DNA from: a virus
Reading direction: 5' to 3' (one strand)
Length of the DNA: 59,862 nt
Virus record (IMG/VR): IMGVR_UViG_3300028862_000314
Span: 1-59,862 of that record
The translations under genes and the position numbers were made by a program. Below, piece by piece: positions 41,107 through 49,528 of the stretch. Position 1 is the first letter of the stretch; each line of letters begins with the position of its first letter. Below the pieces are notes generated by a model. The model saw only the letters and a list, made by a program, of their open reading frames with translations. It made no database searches and had not been told where the DNA came from.

Positions 41107-41592
41107 CTATTTAATTTTAATTCCTAATCCTATTCCACTATAAACAGCAAGCCCTATACCTCCTACAATCAACCCTCCGTCTATTGTAGCGTTAAATATT
41201 CCTACGCTAATCATAGTGTAACCTATTCCGGCCTCTGCCTGAAACTTCTTTGCTATATCCCAACTATCATCACTGCAGTGGTGTTCAAGTTTGGCCTGTC
41301 CTATTCCTGCATTGATCGTTACACGGTTAAATGATCGTGATGCACCTACAACAAATGATTGGTTTGTGTCGAAGCAATCCTCCGTATTTTTACCTTCCTG
41401 CCAGCTTACGGCAGCATAAGAGGCTATATATCCTCCCCATGTCGGAGAAGTATAAAATAACTTACCGCTTGCCTGCCCGTCTGAGTTATAGTGAATAGCT
41501 GCGCCTATCACTTGTGAGTTAGCCTTTATTGGGATCTGCGCCAATAAGAATATCATAATTGCAATAGCTGATAATTTTAATGCTGTTTTCAT
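41107..41592 (-). CDS. Secreted beta-barrel-like protein (161 aa)
   Basis: N-terminal signal peptide (MKTALKLSAIAIMIFLLAQI then PIKANS) followed by an all-beta, Gly/Ser/Tyr-rich domain with two Cys (TEDCFDTN, EHHCSDDS) and glycine-alternating C-terminal strands. It looks like a small outer-membrane or periplasmic lipocalin/porin-like protein. As an isolated phage early gene it may alter the lysogen's surface. It overlaps NinG by 4 nt. Confidence 0.6.
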   Translation of the reverse strand: MKTALKLSAIAIMIFLLAQIPIKANSQVIGAAIHYNSDGQASGKLFYTSPTWGGYIASYAAVSWQEGKNTEDCFDTNQSFVVGASRSFNRVTINAGIGQAKLEHHCSDDSWDIAKKFQAEAGIGYTMISVGIFNATIDGGLIVGGIGLAVYSGIGLGIKIK

Positions 41593-41990
41593 AGCTTTGA
41601 GTATTTGATTATTACTTGAATAAGATTGAATCTGTCATGTTTATATGCTTTTTTGTAACTTGCCTGGGCAAAAAAATCTAACTGATCTACTCTTTCGTTT
41701 CCAATTTTTTTAACCAGATTCTTCCGATACTCTAACAGGTTCCCGTGTTTATGGTAGTTACATTGTAGGCACTGTCTATGTACATTGTCCTCGTTGAACT
41801 CCATTGAAGCATAATGTCCTGCCGAATAAAAGTGTCCGGCTTGTGGGTCATTACGTGTTCCGCAACTTATACAGCCCTGTTCTTCATCCCTTTTTCTTAT
41901 CCATGCCCTAAATAGTTTACCGGCCTTGGTTCGTAGTTGTGGAACTGAGTATTTTTTGTAATGCTGTATTTGAGTTGCTGTGAGTTCCAT
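41589..41990 (-). CDS. ninG: NinG/Rap-like recombination nuclease
   Basis: A 133-residue protein with the NinG pattern: LFRAWIRKRDEEQGCISCGT, QAGHFYSAGHYASMEFNEDN, HRQCLQCNYHKHGNLLEYRK. Cys pairs plus the GHY and CN..GN motifs define the zinc/HNH-like fold of lambda NinG (Rap), which resolves recombination intermediates. It fits with RecT and the SbcC-like ATPase in the same transcript. Confidence 0.85.
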   Translation of the reverse strand: MELTATQIQHYKKYSVPQLRTKAGKLFRAWIRKRDEEQGCISCGTRNDPQAGHFYSAGHYASMEFNEDNVHRQCLQCNYHKHGNLLEYRKNLVKKIGNERVDQLDFFAQASYKKAYKHDRFNLIQVIIKYSKL

Positions 41991-42039
41991 TACAGTTGTA
42001 AGTGTTAAATATTAAATTCAAATTGCTTTTCTTTTGCTG

Positions 42040-42306
42040 TTAAAAATCATAATCCCTAGAGAGTAGTATTGATTCTGCCGTAATTGGATCACAATTATTT
42101 TCTTTGGTGATGGAATCTATCATGTAATCGTGCCACAACTCATAAGGGGTTAGTTTTATTTCACTATGATTAACCACCCATATACTGAACTTTTTAGATT
42201 CTTTGTTTGAATAAATCTGCATAGCATCCAGTATATTTGATAAACTTTCATCGGGGATGCTCTTAATCTCTATTGCTTCACTGAGTATTTCTAATGCTTC
42301 TGTCAT
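42040..42306 (-). CDS. Hypothetical protein (88 aa)
   Basis: Acidic helical protein (MTEALEILSEAIEIKSIPDE ... YELWHDYMIDSITKENNCD). Not recognised. It lies 3 nt after the DnaA-like gene in the early operon. Confidence 0.55.
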   Translation of the reverse strand: MTEALEILSEAIEIKSIPDESLSNILDAMQIYSNKESKKFSIWVVNHSEIKLTPYELWHDYMIDSITKENNCDPITAESILLSRDYDF

Positions 42307-42309
42307 GTG

Positions 42310-42531
42310 TTAAATTATTGATTCAATTTTCTTTATCGCGCTATAAACTCCGCTTGTTGTTGTGTTAAATAATTCAGCTATTCTGCTTGAAACTAAATAT
42401 GATTGTTTGTTGAGAGCGAAATAACAAGCGTGTCTACACATAAAGTTTTTTTTAAAGTCCTTTGGTTTAATCCCGTAGTAGCTACAAATCTTTTCTATAA
42501 CTACATGAGGTGGTGTATCGTGGGTGTTCAT
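42310..42531 (-). CDS. DnaA domain IV-like protein (73 aa)
   Basis: Short protein matching the DnaA C-terminal helix-turn-helix layout: IEKICSYYGIKPKDFKK, a CRHACYFALNKQ helix, ...RIAELFNTTTSGVYSAIKKI. Only the DNA-binding domain is present. It is adjacent to the replication initiator genes, so a replication or regulatory role is plausible. Related in layout to 35104-35481. Confidence 0.65.
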   Translation of the reverse strand: MNTHDTPPHVVIEKICSYYGIKPKDFKKNFMCRHACYFALNKQSYLVSSRIAELFNTTTSGVYSAIKKIESII

Positions 42532-43166
42532 TCATCTGTTTTGATATTCATTAATTCTTCATCAACAAGCCATTCTTTATTAACTAGCCAATCAGATCCC
42601 ACTTTTTTCATTATCTCCTTCCCTGATGTTTCTCCACAAGTTCTCTGATCTCCGTATAATTTTGCCAGTTCGTGTTTTTGATTCTCATGCTCTCTATCGG
42701 AAACAAATTCAGCAGCATTTAACCGTTCATCAAATACCTGCCTGAACCATGATAATATTTTTGCTCCATCTAATCCCTCGTATATGGCCCCAAACTTTCC
42801 CATTTTAGCCTGTTTGAATATGTAAATCATATCGGCTATCTTAATCATTGGAAATTCATCCAGTATCATTTCTGCGGTAATATCAATTTGTGCGCCCGTC
42901 ATGCTTCGGGTTAAATTCAGGTAGTCAGACAATTCAAGTAAATGCGCTTTTATTAAACTGACTGCCAATAGTTCATTTACTTTGTTTTTCAAATAACCCA
43001 GTGACGGAGTATTGTATTCTGGCTTTATTAAATCCGAAACCGATTTTAATTTAACCTGCAGTTCCCTGCTCGATTGCGGATTGTATATCTCTAGCAAGTT
43101 TTTGACGGTAATCGTCGCTAACTCTGTTATTTGATTTGACCCTGTTTTTATTAGTGCCGTTGACAT
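42528..43166 (-). CDS. Replication-module protein (212 aa, helper-like)
   Basis: Helical protein (LLEIYNPQSSRELQVKLKSV, LNLTRSMTGAQIDITAEMIL, EFPMIKIADMIYIFKQAKMG, YEGLDGAKILSWFRQVFDER). The middle segment matches a family frequent next to initiators in Bacteroides phages, with the FPxxKIAD...YEGLDGxKIL signature. It overlaps the upstream initiator gene by 116 nt in another frame. A role in helicase loading or replication is inferred from neighbourhood only. Confidence 0.6.
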   Translation of the reverse strand: MSTALIKTGSNQITELATITVKNLLEIYNPQSSRELQVKLKSVSDLIKPEYNTPSLGYLKNKVNELLAVSLIKAHLLELSDYLNLTRSMTGAQIDITAEMILDEFPMIKIADMIYIFKQAKMGKFGAIYEGLDGAKILSWFRQVFDERLNAAEFVSDREHENQKHELAKLYGDQRTCGETSGKEIMKKVGSDWLVNKEWLVDEELMNIKTDE

Positions 43167-43986
43167 GATCTTTAAGTTTTAATTTGAACCAGTTACCAAA
43201 ATATTTTTTTGCCTCCTTATCTGTTAAGGGAAAACTTGATAAGTCTTTTAAGTGTCTTGTAAATGCCGGGATATGTTTTGTTACGTCCTCGGTTGATATT
43301 GTTAATTTGTAGGTATCAAAAGCTGTTGTTACAAGTGATTCGTGCTGAGAATAATTATTTTCTAATTCGTGTTCGAGTTCAGATATTTTTTCTTCCGTAT
43401 AAACAATCCCATGTTTACCGAATAATGATTCAAATTTTTCCGGCCCCGGGAAATCTTCTTCTTTTTTTTCTTTGTTTTTTAAATCACTAATAAATTTTTC
43501 AAATTCAGATTCATATTTGTTTAATAGTGTATAGTTATTAGTTAATAGTATTATATTATTACCAGTTAGAGTACCAGTTAGAGTACCAGGTAGTGTATCA
43601 GGTAGTGTATCAGGTACAGTACCATGTATAGTATCAGATAGAGGCACAGCTACAGTACCAGTTAGAGTATCATTTTTTGATACACTAAGAATTGTTAATT
43701 TTATCCTTGGTGACTTATTTAGGTTGATTCCCTTCTCCCATTGCAGTAAACCAAATTTGCATAATTCATCAAGTATTGCGTAATAAGTTGTTTTACTTTG
43801 AATAGCTGCGCCCTGCATTGCAAGGTCCCAGGGACACTTAAACCATACAGCCCAGTTATTCCTATTGTTTTGATTTAAAAGGAACATATACAGGCTTATG
43901 TGTGTTGGCCTAATGTCATGTACTCCATTGAAAACAATAGAATAGAATGCTTTTAACTGAGTATGTAGTTCAATCCTGTTAGCCAT
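43051..43986 (-). CDS. Replication initiator-like protein with internal iterons
   Basis: A 311-residue protein. The N-terminal winged-helix segment (HTQLKAFYSIVFNGVHDIRP, NWAVWFKCPWDLAMQGAAIQ, KTTYYAILDELCKFGLLQWE) matches DnaD/RepA-like initiators of Gram-negative phages. Residues about 105-142 are a low-complexity (L/V)x(D/G)T repeat encoded by 12-bp tandem repeats. The C-terminal region has a charged helix and a basic tail. It is the first gene of this block, behind a TATATTTG promoter. By analogy with lambda O the repeats could be the origin. Confidence 0.7.
   Translation of the reverse strand: MANRIELHTQLKAFYSIVFNGVHDIRPTHISLYMFLLNQNNRNNWAVWFKCPWDLAMQGAAIQSKTTYYAILDELCKFGLLQWEKGINLNKSPRIKLTILSVSKNDTLTGTVAVPLSDTIHGTVPDTLPDTLPGTLTGTLTGNNIILLTNNYTLLNKYESEFEKFISDLKNKEKKEEDFPGPEKFESLFGKHGIVYTEEKISELEHELENNYSQHESLVTTAFDTYKLTISTEDVTKHIPAFTRHLKDLSSFPLTDKEAKKYFGNWFKLKLKDHVNGTNKNRVKSNNRVSDDYRQKLARDIQSAIEQGTAG
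43560..43672. repeat. 12-bp tandem repeats (candidate origin iterons)
   Basis: About nine degenerate copies of GTACCAGTTAGA / GTATCAGGTAGT inside the initiator gene. In frame they encode a 4-residue repeat such as DTLPDTLPGTLTGTLTG. Iterons inside the initiator coding sequence are the arrangement of the lambda origin. Confidence 0.7.
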
Positions 43987-44171
43987 TTCTATGTTTCAAT
44001 TATAATAAACCCCAATAGCAAAACCCGACCCGAACGGTGTCCAGTCGCAGAGGGTACGGGTAATGCTAATAAGGGTAAGTGAAAGTTATTTTTCATTTTT
44101 TGGACACCGTTAGGAATGACAAATATACAACTTAACGTGACAAAATCGCACATTTATCAAAAATAAATATT
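43987..44171 (-). promoter_or_regulatory. Promoter region of the initiator operon
   Basis: The minus-strand TATATTTG (44127-44120) matches the -7 consensus. ATGACAAA at 44116-44123 overlaps it and a second TTTTGTCAC lies at 44145-44137. Overlap of a TGTCAT motif with the -7 box suggests repression. The DNA here is AT-rich, with no other feature seen apart from a partial GGACACCGTT repeat (44035-44044 and 44101-44111). Confidence 0.6.
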
Positions 44172-44297
44172 TTATTTCTTTGTCTGCATATACCGGTCCT
44201 TATAAACAAAGGGTTTATCGTCCGGCTTAAAGTAGTTCCTGATGGCTACAACTGCTATGGTAAGGAGTATTAAGCCCCAAAATATCAGGTATATCAT
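44172..44297 (-). CDS. Small single-pass membrane protein (41 aa)
   Basis: Frame MIYLIFWGLILLTIAVVAIR then a charged tail (DDKPFVYKDRYMQTKK). Its ATG overlaps the upstream TGA (ATGA at 44294-44297) and GGAGG lies about 9 nt upstream, which supports translation. One of several tiny membrane proteins in this operon; function unknown. Confidence 0.55.
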   Translation of the reverse strand: MIYLIFWGLILLTIAVVAIRNYFKPDDKPFVYKDRYMQTKK

Positions 44298-44695
44298 ACC
44301 ATTTCCTCCATCATTATATCCTGTTCTTCTTCAACAGCATGTTTTCTGTTCTTACGTGATACCCTGGCCCTGTCGCTGTAATTTGTTGACCCTGTATGTG
44401 CTACTCCTGCGTTATCAATAAAGTGAATCAATGCAGCTTCCATATCTCTACCAGGTCTTATTTGCAATGCACACCTTTTGATGTGTCTGAAATTTGGCCT
44501 ACTCTCCATGTGCTTGTATTTCAATGGAAGGTTACCCGTATCAATCCATTGTTCAGGTGATTCTTCCCGGGACCTGGCTATTAAGGCCTTTTGTTTTAAC
44601 TCAATCTGAGGATTAAGCATGTTAACCCGGTCCTGTTGTACTTTCGATGCCTGAACTTCTGAAAGTTCTTCGGCAGGTTTGTTGTGTCTGGGCAT
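44294..44695 (-). CDS. Hypothetical protein (133 aa)
   Basis: Basic helical protein starting MPRHNKPAEELSEVQASKVQ; I prefer the ATG at 44695 because a longer form from 44743 would overlap the upstream gene. It contains IKRCALQIRPGRDMEAALIH and ends in an acidic EEEQDIMMEEMV tail. Not recognised; early operon. Confidence 0.55.
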   Translation of the reverse strand: MPRHNKPAEELSEVQASKVQQDRVNMLNPQIELKQKALIARSREESPEQWIDTGNLPLKYKHMESRPNFRHIKRCALQIRPGRDMEAALIHFIDNAGVAHTGSTNYSDRARVSRKNRKHAVEEEQDIMMEEMV

Positions 44696-44699
44696 AGTT

Positions 44700-45098
44700 T
44701 TAGGTGTTAAATTGTCTGGTTGAAAATATTTCTTGTTTAGCATAGCTTATTTGCGTTCTGAACCACTCTAATCGGTGTGTAGCTGATTTATTTATTCTTT
44801 CGGACCAATCATATACAAATCGTTCATCACGGCATAGGCTGTCTATAATTGCGTTTACTGTCCTGGCAGAAACATAAGTAGTTTCAGTTGCTAGCTTTCG
44901 TATAGAATCAAATATTTCACTCTGCATTTTGGCGTTGAGTTTCTTTTTTGATTGGGCCATTATATACCCGGATCGGCTTATTATTACGGAAAGCTCATTA
45001 CCCTTTTTAAAAAGCACGTTCACATCCTCAGAAATATCTTCTTCAATTATCTGTTGATACTGTTCTAATTCGTCTTTAAGTTTGTCGAGTTCCGTCAT
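44700..45098 (-). CDS. Hypothetical coiled-coil protein (132 aa)
   Basis: An acidic coiled coil at the N-terminus (MTELDKLKDELEQYQQIIEE) and helices after it (RSGYIMAQSKKKLNAKMQSE). Soluble, no motif. Its ATG overlaps the stop of the small membrane gene 45095-45235 by 4 nt. Confidence 0.55.
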   Translation of the reverse strand: MTELDKLKDELEQYQQIIEEDISEDVNVLFKKGNELSVIISRSGYIMAQSKKKLNAKMQSEIFDSIRKLATETTYVSARTVNAIIDSLCRDERFVYDWSERINKSATHRLEWFRTQISYAKQEIFSTRQFNT

Positions 45099-45235
45099 TT
45101 TACCTGTATTAAGTGTGGTTTAATTGGTTGTTGTCCTGCTGCCCTTATTCCTCCGGCCCATTTCGACATGAATATTATAAAGGCTATCAGGATGAAGAAA
45201 AGAAGTACATAATTCCAGTTCCAGCGAGTTTTCAT
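45095..45235 (-). CDS. Small single-pass membrane protein (46 aa)
   Basis: Frame MKTRWNWNYVLLFFILIAFI then IFMSKWAGG and a short soluble tail. The start overlaps the upstream TGA (TGATG at 45237-45233) and the stop overlaps the next ATG. Exact fit between two genes supports it as real. Confidence 0.55.
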   Translation of the reverse strand: MKTRWNWNYVLLFFILIAFIIFMSKWAGGIRAAGQQPIKPHLIQVK

Positions 45236-45975
45236 CAGAAGGGGGTTTTATCAAGTGGTATCGTCATTTTCTTGTCAGCTATCCAAACCTGCTTCCCGGG
45301 AACTACAAAATCTATTGCTGATTTAAAGTTCTTTGCGTGTGAATTGCCATCAGAAAGGTGAAGGAGTACAATGTTATTGAGTACGGTAGTATCATTCTCC
45401 TGGAGAAACTCTTTTACTGATTGTAAGCTCATGTGACTGAACATTACCCTATCCCTTACTGATTTGTTTGCTCCATTTGCAACACGTTCATCAATAATAT
45501 CATTATCGTAATTAGCCTCAATAAGCAGATTGTTAAGTCCTTTGATCTTGTATTCTATGTACATTGAATCGGTACAGAATAAAGTATCTCCACATTCAGG
45601 GTGACGAATCAGAAACATCAAAGGTTCTGCAGCATCATGCACTGCCTTTATCGGGAGTATGGTAAACTGTCCTAGTTTAAATTTAAACCCATGCTCAACA
45701 CAAATAATTAACCTCGTATGGTTGGGTTGAATCTTTGTCTTGGTTCCGTATGAGGTATAAACATCAATACCGGCCTGTAACAATTCCTTTACGTGTCCAG
45801 CATGGTCCCCGTGTTCGTGGGTAACCAGGCAGCCAATTATACTACTCAAATCAAAATCAAGCGACTGCTTTACTTCCGATATTTTAACTCCTGCTTCCAG
45901 TATAAGGGTTTGTGTTCTCCCTTTTAAAAGATAACAGTTGCCTTTTGATGAAGATCCCAAACATATTAGTTCCAT
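45235..45975 (-). CDS. Metallo-beta-lactamase-fold nuclease/hydrolase
   Basis: A 246-residue protein with the metal motif THEHGDHAGH and later single His/Asp ligands (AVHDAAEP, FCTDSMY, FSHMSLQSV, LLHLSDGNS). The start MELICLGSSSKGN at 45975 is typical of YycJ/phage MBL exonucleases; a longer frame from 46026 seems unlikely. It lies just after RecT in the transcript. It probably processes DNA ends or a nucleotide substrate. Confidence 0.8.
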   Translation of the reverse strand: MELICLGSSSKGNCYLLKGRTQTLILEAGVKISEVKQSLDFDLSSIIGCLVTHEHGDHAGHVKELLQAGIDVYTSYGTKTKIQPNHTRLIICVEHGFKFKLGQFTILPIKAVHDAAEPLMFLIRHPECGDTLFCTDSMYIEYKIKGLNNLLIEANYDNDIIDERVANGANKSVRDRVMFSHMSLQSVKEFLQENDTTVLNNIVLLHLSDGNSHAKNFKSAIDFVVPGKQVWIADKKMTIPLDKTPF

Positions 45976-46051
45976 TGTAATTAATTTTTGCAGCCTGCCG
46001 GGGGAACGGTCCCCGACAAGTACCATACAGGCTGATTTACTTTTAAGTGAA

Positions 46052-47098
46052 TTAAAACCCCGGCCCCTTTATTTTCCCGGCACTGGTATCTACTGGGTCG
46101 GGTTCCGGCTGTGGTTCCGGCTGTGGTGTAGTTGTTATGGATATAACTTCTGCTTCCTCCATGTTCAACTCTTTCTTGTTGGCGTTGGCCGATATGGTCT
46201 GCTTTGATTCCGTTGCAGTCTTATCAGTATCTATCAGGTTATTAGCCTGTGATTCGTTTTCTGAAAGCCTGATGTAATCATCATCAATCTTTTGGCTGTC
46301 AATGGTGATAGCTCCATAAGCTGCCCGGCACAAAGTTTTGTATGCCATTTCATTGTACCACCCTTCAATAACTTCGGTTCCGTCTTTCTTCCTTCTGCCC
46401 TGTTCGTCTGTAATCCATTTATCTTTAGTTCCTCCCCAAAATTCGGCACTTGCATAAGCAGGTTTGCGCTTGTCAATTTCCGACTTAGGCCAGAAAACAA
46501 GTTTGTTCTTTGTGTTATCATCGAATACGTGATAATAAAAGCCTCCGATAACATCACCACGTTCAAACGGGTTTGCAGCAACTTCAAAAACATAGGATTC
46601 AACGCTGTTGTGAATATCCTTTTTGATGGGCTTGAACGTATCATTCCCGAATACCAGTTCGATAACTACGTCCTTTGGAATATCAAGGCCGTACTTGGTA
46701 GCCATCAGTTCCTTACCGCGATACCCGGGAACAAAACCAACATCATACTTTTGAGTAGTGTTGTTTTTGTATGGAACCATATTGATATGGTTGGGGAGTG
46801 CCGGATCATAACCGATACGTGCGCAACTAACAACATGAACAGCGAGTGATTCCATGTTGATATTACTCCAAATGATAGGAACTGTATCACGGTATTGTTC
46901 TGCTTTCTTCATCCGCTTTTCTTCTGCCATCTTCAACGACTGGTCAATGCTGATAAAGTAATTTTGTACAAGTCTTTTCTGAAAGTTAGTCAGGGCTATA
47001 CTTCCATTGGTTCCGGCAAATTCTGCCATTACCTTTGATGTGAATCGTTCTGATTGGGTCAACTCCTGCTTAATGACCTGAGTGTTTTGTGTTTCCAT
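46052..47098 (-). CDS. recT: RecT-family single-strand annealing protein
   Basis: A 348-residue protein with RecT hallmarks: VVSCARIGYDPALPNHINMV, YDVGFVPGYRGKELMATKYG, and EMAYKTLCRAAYGAITIDSQ. The C-terminus is an acidic/proline-rich tail (TPQPEPQPEPDPVDTSAG) suited to protein interaction. It anneals ssDNA during phage recombination, with the SbcC-like ATPase upstream. The start at 47098 is fixed by an in-frame stop just upstream. Confidence 0.88.
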   Translation of the reverse strand: METQNTQVIKQELTQSERFTSKVMAEFAGTNGSIALTNFQKRLVQNYFISIDQSLKMAEEKRMKKAEQYRDTVPIIWSNINMESLAVHVVSCARIGYDPALPNHINMVPYKNNTTQKYDVGFVPGYRGKELMATKYGLDIPKDVVIELVFGNDTFKPIKKDIHNSVESYVFEVAANPFERGDVIGGFYYHVFDDNTKNKLVFWPKSEIDKRKPAYASAEFWGGTKDKWITDEQGRRKKDGTEVIEGWYNEMAYKTLCRAAYGAITIDSQKIDDDYIRLSENESQANNLIDTDKTATESKQTISANANKKELNMEEAEVISITTTPQPEPQPEPDPVDTSAGKIKGPGF

Positions 47099-47245
47099 TG
47101 TTTTTGTTTTTACAAATTAGTTTTAAAGTAATTCGGTCTAGTTCCCGAAAGTCAAACTTCCAATGATTACCGGTGACAAAAACATTACCGGGGCCGGTGA
47201 GCATCAAAGGAGCAGGTATAGTTCAGTACCTTGCTATGCCCCCTG

Positions 47246-49180
47246 CTATTTCCTTACGGTTAGTTGTTTTTCTGTTGATACTATAAGCCTGATAAGCTGG
47301 CTTTGTGTCGGTATGATCTGGTTCACACTTTCAGCGTTATCGACAAAAATCGGTGCAGTGATGTTGTGTACCTGGCTGAATACATTGATAATCTCAACAC
47401 CCGTGTTTATTCTGGCTGCGTTATTTGCATCCGGAAAAGGAACACCGTTAACCAGGCAAATACAATCAGGTTCTTCTCCACCGTTGATAAGTGTCTTGAA
47501 CATTTTGAATCGTACCGATGGGAACATTTCGTTAACCCTGCGCTCAACCTCGTTTATCTTACGTTTGGTAAACTGGTCAATCTGAAATTCTAACTTCTCC
47601 ATGCTTGCAATCTGCTGCGCCAGGTCTTTTTCTTCTTTGTTCAGATCGGCCTTACGTTGCGCCATTGCATCAATGGTATCTTTAGTTGACAACTGAGCTT
47701 TCAGAAGATCAAGTTCAGAAATAAGTTCTGACTTGTAGGCTTTCAGTTCCGTTGTATCTTCCTGTACTACTTCCGGAATAACAATCTGTGATACTTCCAA
47801 CTGAACACCAACATATTCAGCATTATCACTTAGCATAGCTTCTACTGATTTCACATTTACCGGAGTAGAACGGAGTACTTTAATGTCATTCTCCAATGCC
47901 GTTAACCTTTCAGCTAATCCTAAAGAGTGACCTACAATAGTTTTGTTCCTTTCCTGTAATTGGGTTATGCGTTCTTTGTTCTCGAATCCCGTCTTTGTGA
48001 TGGCTGCTATTTCGGCAGTCTTGGCATTGTTGAAGTTGAGTGTAGCTTCGTCAACCTTTGCGCCTAGCATATCTTCCGGTAGGGGCTGGCTGCAATACGG
48101 GCAGTTTGTGTCTGTGAACTTTAATTCTTCTGCTTGTTTTGCCGTCCACTTGCTGCGAAGGTCCTCATTAACCTTGGTAAGGGTTTCGATTGTGGCATTG
48201 TTATGCTCAATCTCTTTATTATACCCTGCTGCCTGAAAGCCTATTTGCTCAATCTCCTGCTCTTTGGTCCTGATCTGATGATCTTTGGTTGTACCCAGGT
48301 TAGCAAACTCCTGACGGGTTTTAAATTCAATATTCTGCAACTTGGTTTTAAGGTTGTTTTCCTTAATCAGAAGTTCTGAACGCTTGCGCACTTGTTCCTC
48401 AACACCTTTGCTTGCATCTGCAATCTTCTTTTCAACTTCTTTAAGGCTTTCGCCTGTTAGCTTAATATTTTCAGCTATTGCCTTGAAGTCTTTTGCTTCC
48501 GGTGTGTTGTGGGTAACTTCGTCAATCCTTGAAGGGATATGCTCAATAGCTTTTTTCAGGTTAAGCCTTTTAGCCGTGTATTCTTTTTTCAGATCCTCAA
48601 CGGTTTTCTTTTCGTTGCGCATTGTTTCCAGAAGTGAAACAAGGTCTTTACCTGCAATTTCCTCGTCTGTGGGAACACCTGCTATTGAAGTGAGCATTTC
48701 CCTTGCTTCGTTCCATTTAAGGCTGTTGAAGTACGTGGGGCTTGTTAGCAGCTTAAATGTAGCCTCCGGGATGATGGAGTTAATATAAGCCTGATATTCC
48801 TGCAACTGTTTTGGTACATCGTTTACAAAGAATATTGTTTTATTCCCTGCAAACTCTGTAATTTCTTCGCCCCGTCTTTTAACCCAATCTTCACGAAGGG
48901 TACGGGTTAACTTTACTTCTACACCGTCAACACTGAGTATGCCGGTTACTTCGTGGTCAATCTTCTGGATGATAACACCGTGTTCATCGTAGGTTTTTAC
49001 CCCGAAGTCTTTACGGTCCTGTGCATCTTTACCGAATAACAGCCAGGTAAAGCTGTCGAAGATGGTAGATTTACCTGTTGCGTTGGCTCCTGAAATATCT
49101 GTTATATCTGAAAAGTCAATGTCCAGGCTTTTTATCCCTTTGAAATTGGTTAGGATTAATTTTTTGATTTCGATTTTCAT
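47246..49180 (-). CDS. SbcC/Rad50-like ATPase
   Basis: A 644-residue SMC-like ATPase: N-terminal LILTNFKGIKSLDIDFSD and Walker A SGANATGKSTIFDSF, then a long coiled coil (residues about 190-500) with a CPYC zinc-hook near residue 360, and a C-terminal Walker B-like IFVDNAESVN. It probably works with a nuclease in end processing, next to RecT and the MBL protein. No separate SbcD-type gene was recognised; the phosphoesterase at 54775-55581 lies far away. Confidence 0.87.
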   Translation of the reverse strand: MKIEIKKLILTNFKGIKSLDIDFSDITDISGANATGKSTIFDSFTWLLFGKDAQDRKDFGVKTYDEHGVIIQKIDHEVTGILSVDGVEVKLTRTLREDWVKRRGEEITEFAGNKTIFFVNDVPKQLQEYQAYINSIIPEATFKLLTSPTYFNSLKWNEAREMLTSIAGVPTDEEIAGKDLVSLLETMRNEKKTVEDLKKEYTAKRLNLKKAIEHIPSRIDEVTHNTPEAKDFKAIAENIKLTGESLKEVEKKIADASKGVEEQVRKRSELLIKENNLKTKLQNIEFKTRQEFANLGTTKDHQIRTKEQEIEQIGFQAAGYNKEIEHNNATIETLTKVNEDLRSKWTAKQAEELKFTDTNCPYCSQPLPEDMLGAKVDEATLNFNNAKTAEIAAITKTGFENKERITQLQERNKTIVGHSLGLAERLTALENDIKVLRSTPVNVKSVEAMLSDNAEYVGVQLEVSQIVIPEVVQEDTTELKAYKSELISELDLLKAQLSTKDTIDAMAQRKADLNKEEKDLAQQIASMEKLEFQIDQFTKRKINEVERRVNEMFPSVRFKMFKTLINGGEEPDCICLVNGVPFPDANNAARINTGVEIINVFSQVHNITAPIFVDNAESVNQIIPTQSQLIRLIVSTEKQLTVRK

Positions 49181-49184
49181 AGCT

Positions 49185-49280
49185 TTAATTATTATTTTCG
49201 TAACTGTTCTCTGATTTTCTGATGTAGCAGTAAGCTACTACCGACACAACTATTGCCAGTATTATCATAAATGTTATCAT
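49185..49280 (-). CDS. Tiny membrane protein (31 aa)
   Basis: Frame MITFMIILAIVVSVVAYCYI then a short polar tail. The ATG overlaps the TGA of the upstream HTH gene (49277-49280) and the stop is 4 nt before the ATPase gene start. The same pattern of coupled tiny membrane proteins occurs at 44172 and 45095. Confidence 0.45.
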   Translation of the reverse strand: MITFMIILAIVVSVVAYCYIRKSENSYENNN

Positions 49281-49528
49281 TTTTTTAAAAGGTATTTATC
49301 AAGTGCATAATTCCGTTGATTTTCTTCTTCCAGGGCTATCCGGCTGTATCGCTTGCGTGATGTTTCGGTATCGCGTACTGCTTTTATCCTTCCATCCCGT
49401 TTCCATCTTGTAACCTTGGTCCTCCCGTAAAGCCTGAATGCTTCTGCCTGCCCGATGTATGGATCTAATTTTATTCCGAGTTCATTTAGAATAGCAATAG
49501 CGAATATTTTAGCCTCATCCTGTGTCAT
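49277..49528 (-). CDS. MerR/excisionase-like HTH protein (83 aa)
   Basis: Small protein with a winged-helix-type segment (AFRLYGRTKVTRWKRDGRIK then AVRDTETSRKRYSR). The pattern WxxxGxIxxxRDxxxxRxxY is typical of excisionase/MerR-type DNA-binding domains. It overlaps the antirepressor gene by 4 nt. It may direct excision or early transcription. Confidence 0.7.
   Translation of the reverse strand: MTQDEAKIFAIAILNELGIKLDPYIGQAEAFRLYGRTKVTRWKRDGRIKAVRDTETSRKRYSRIALEEENQRNYALDKYLLKK

Noticed and set aside
47099-47160. N-terminal extension of RecT from an upstream ATG
   Set aside because: An in-frame TAA lies between the upstream ATG and 47098, so the start is at 47098.
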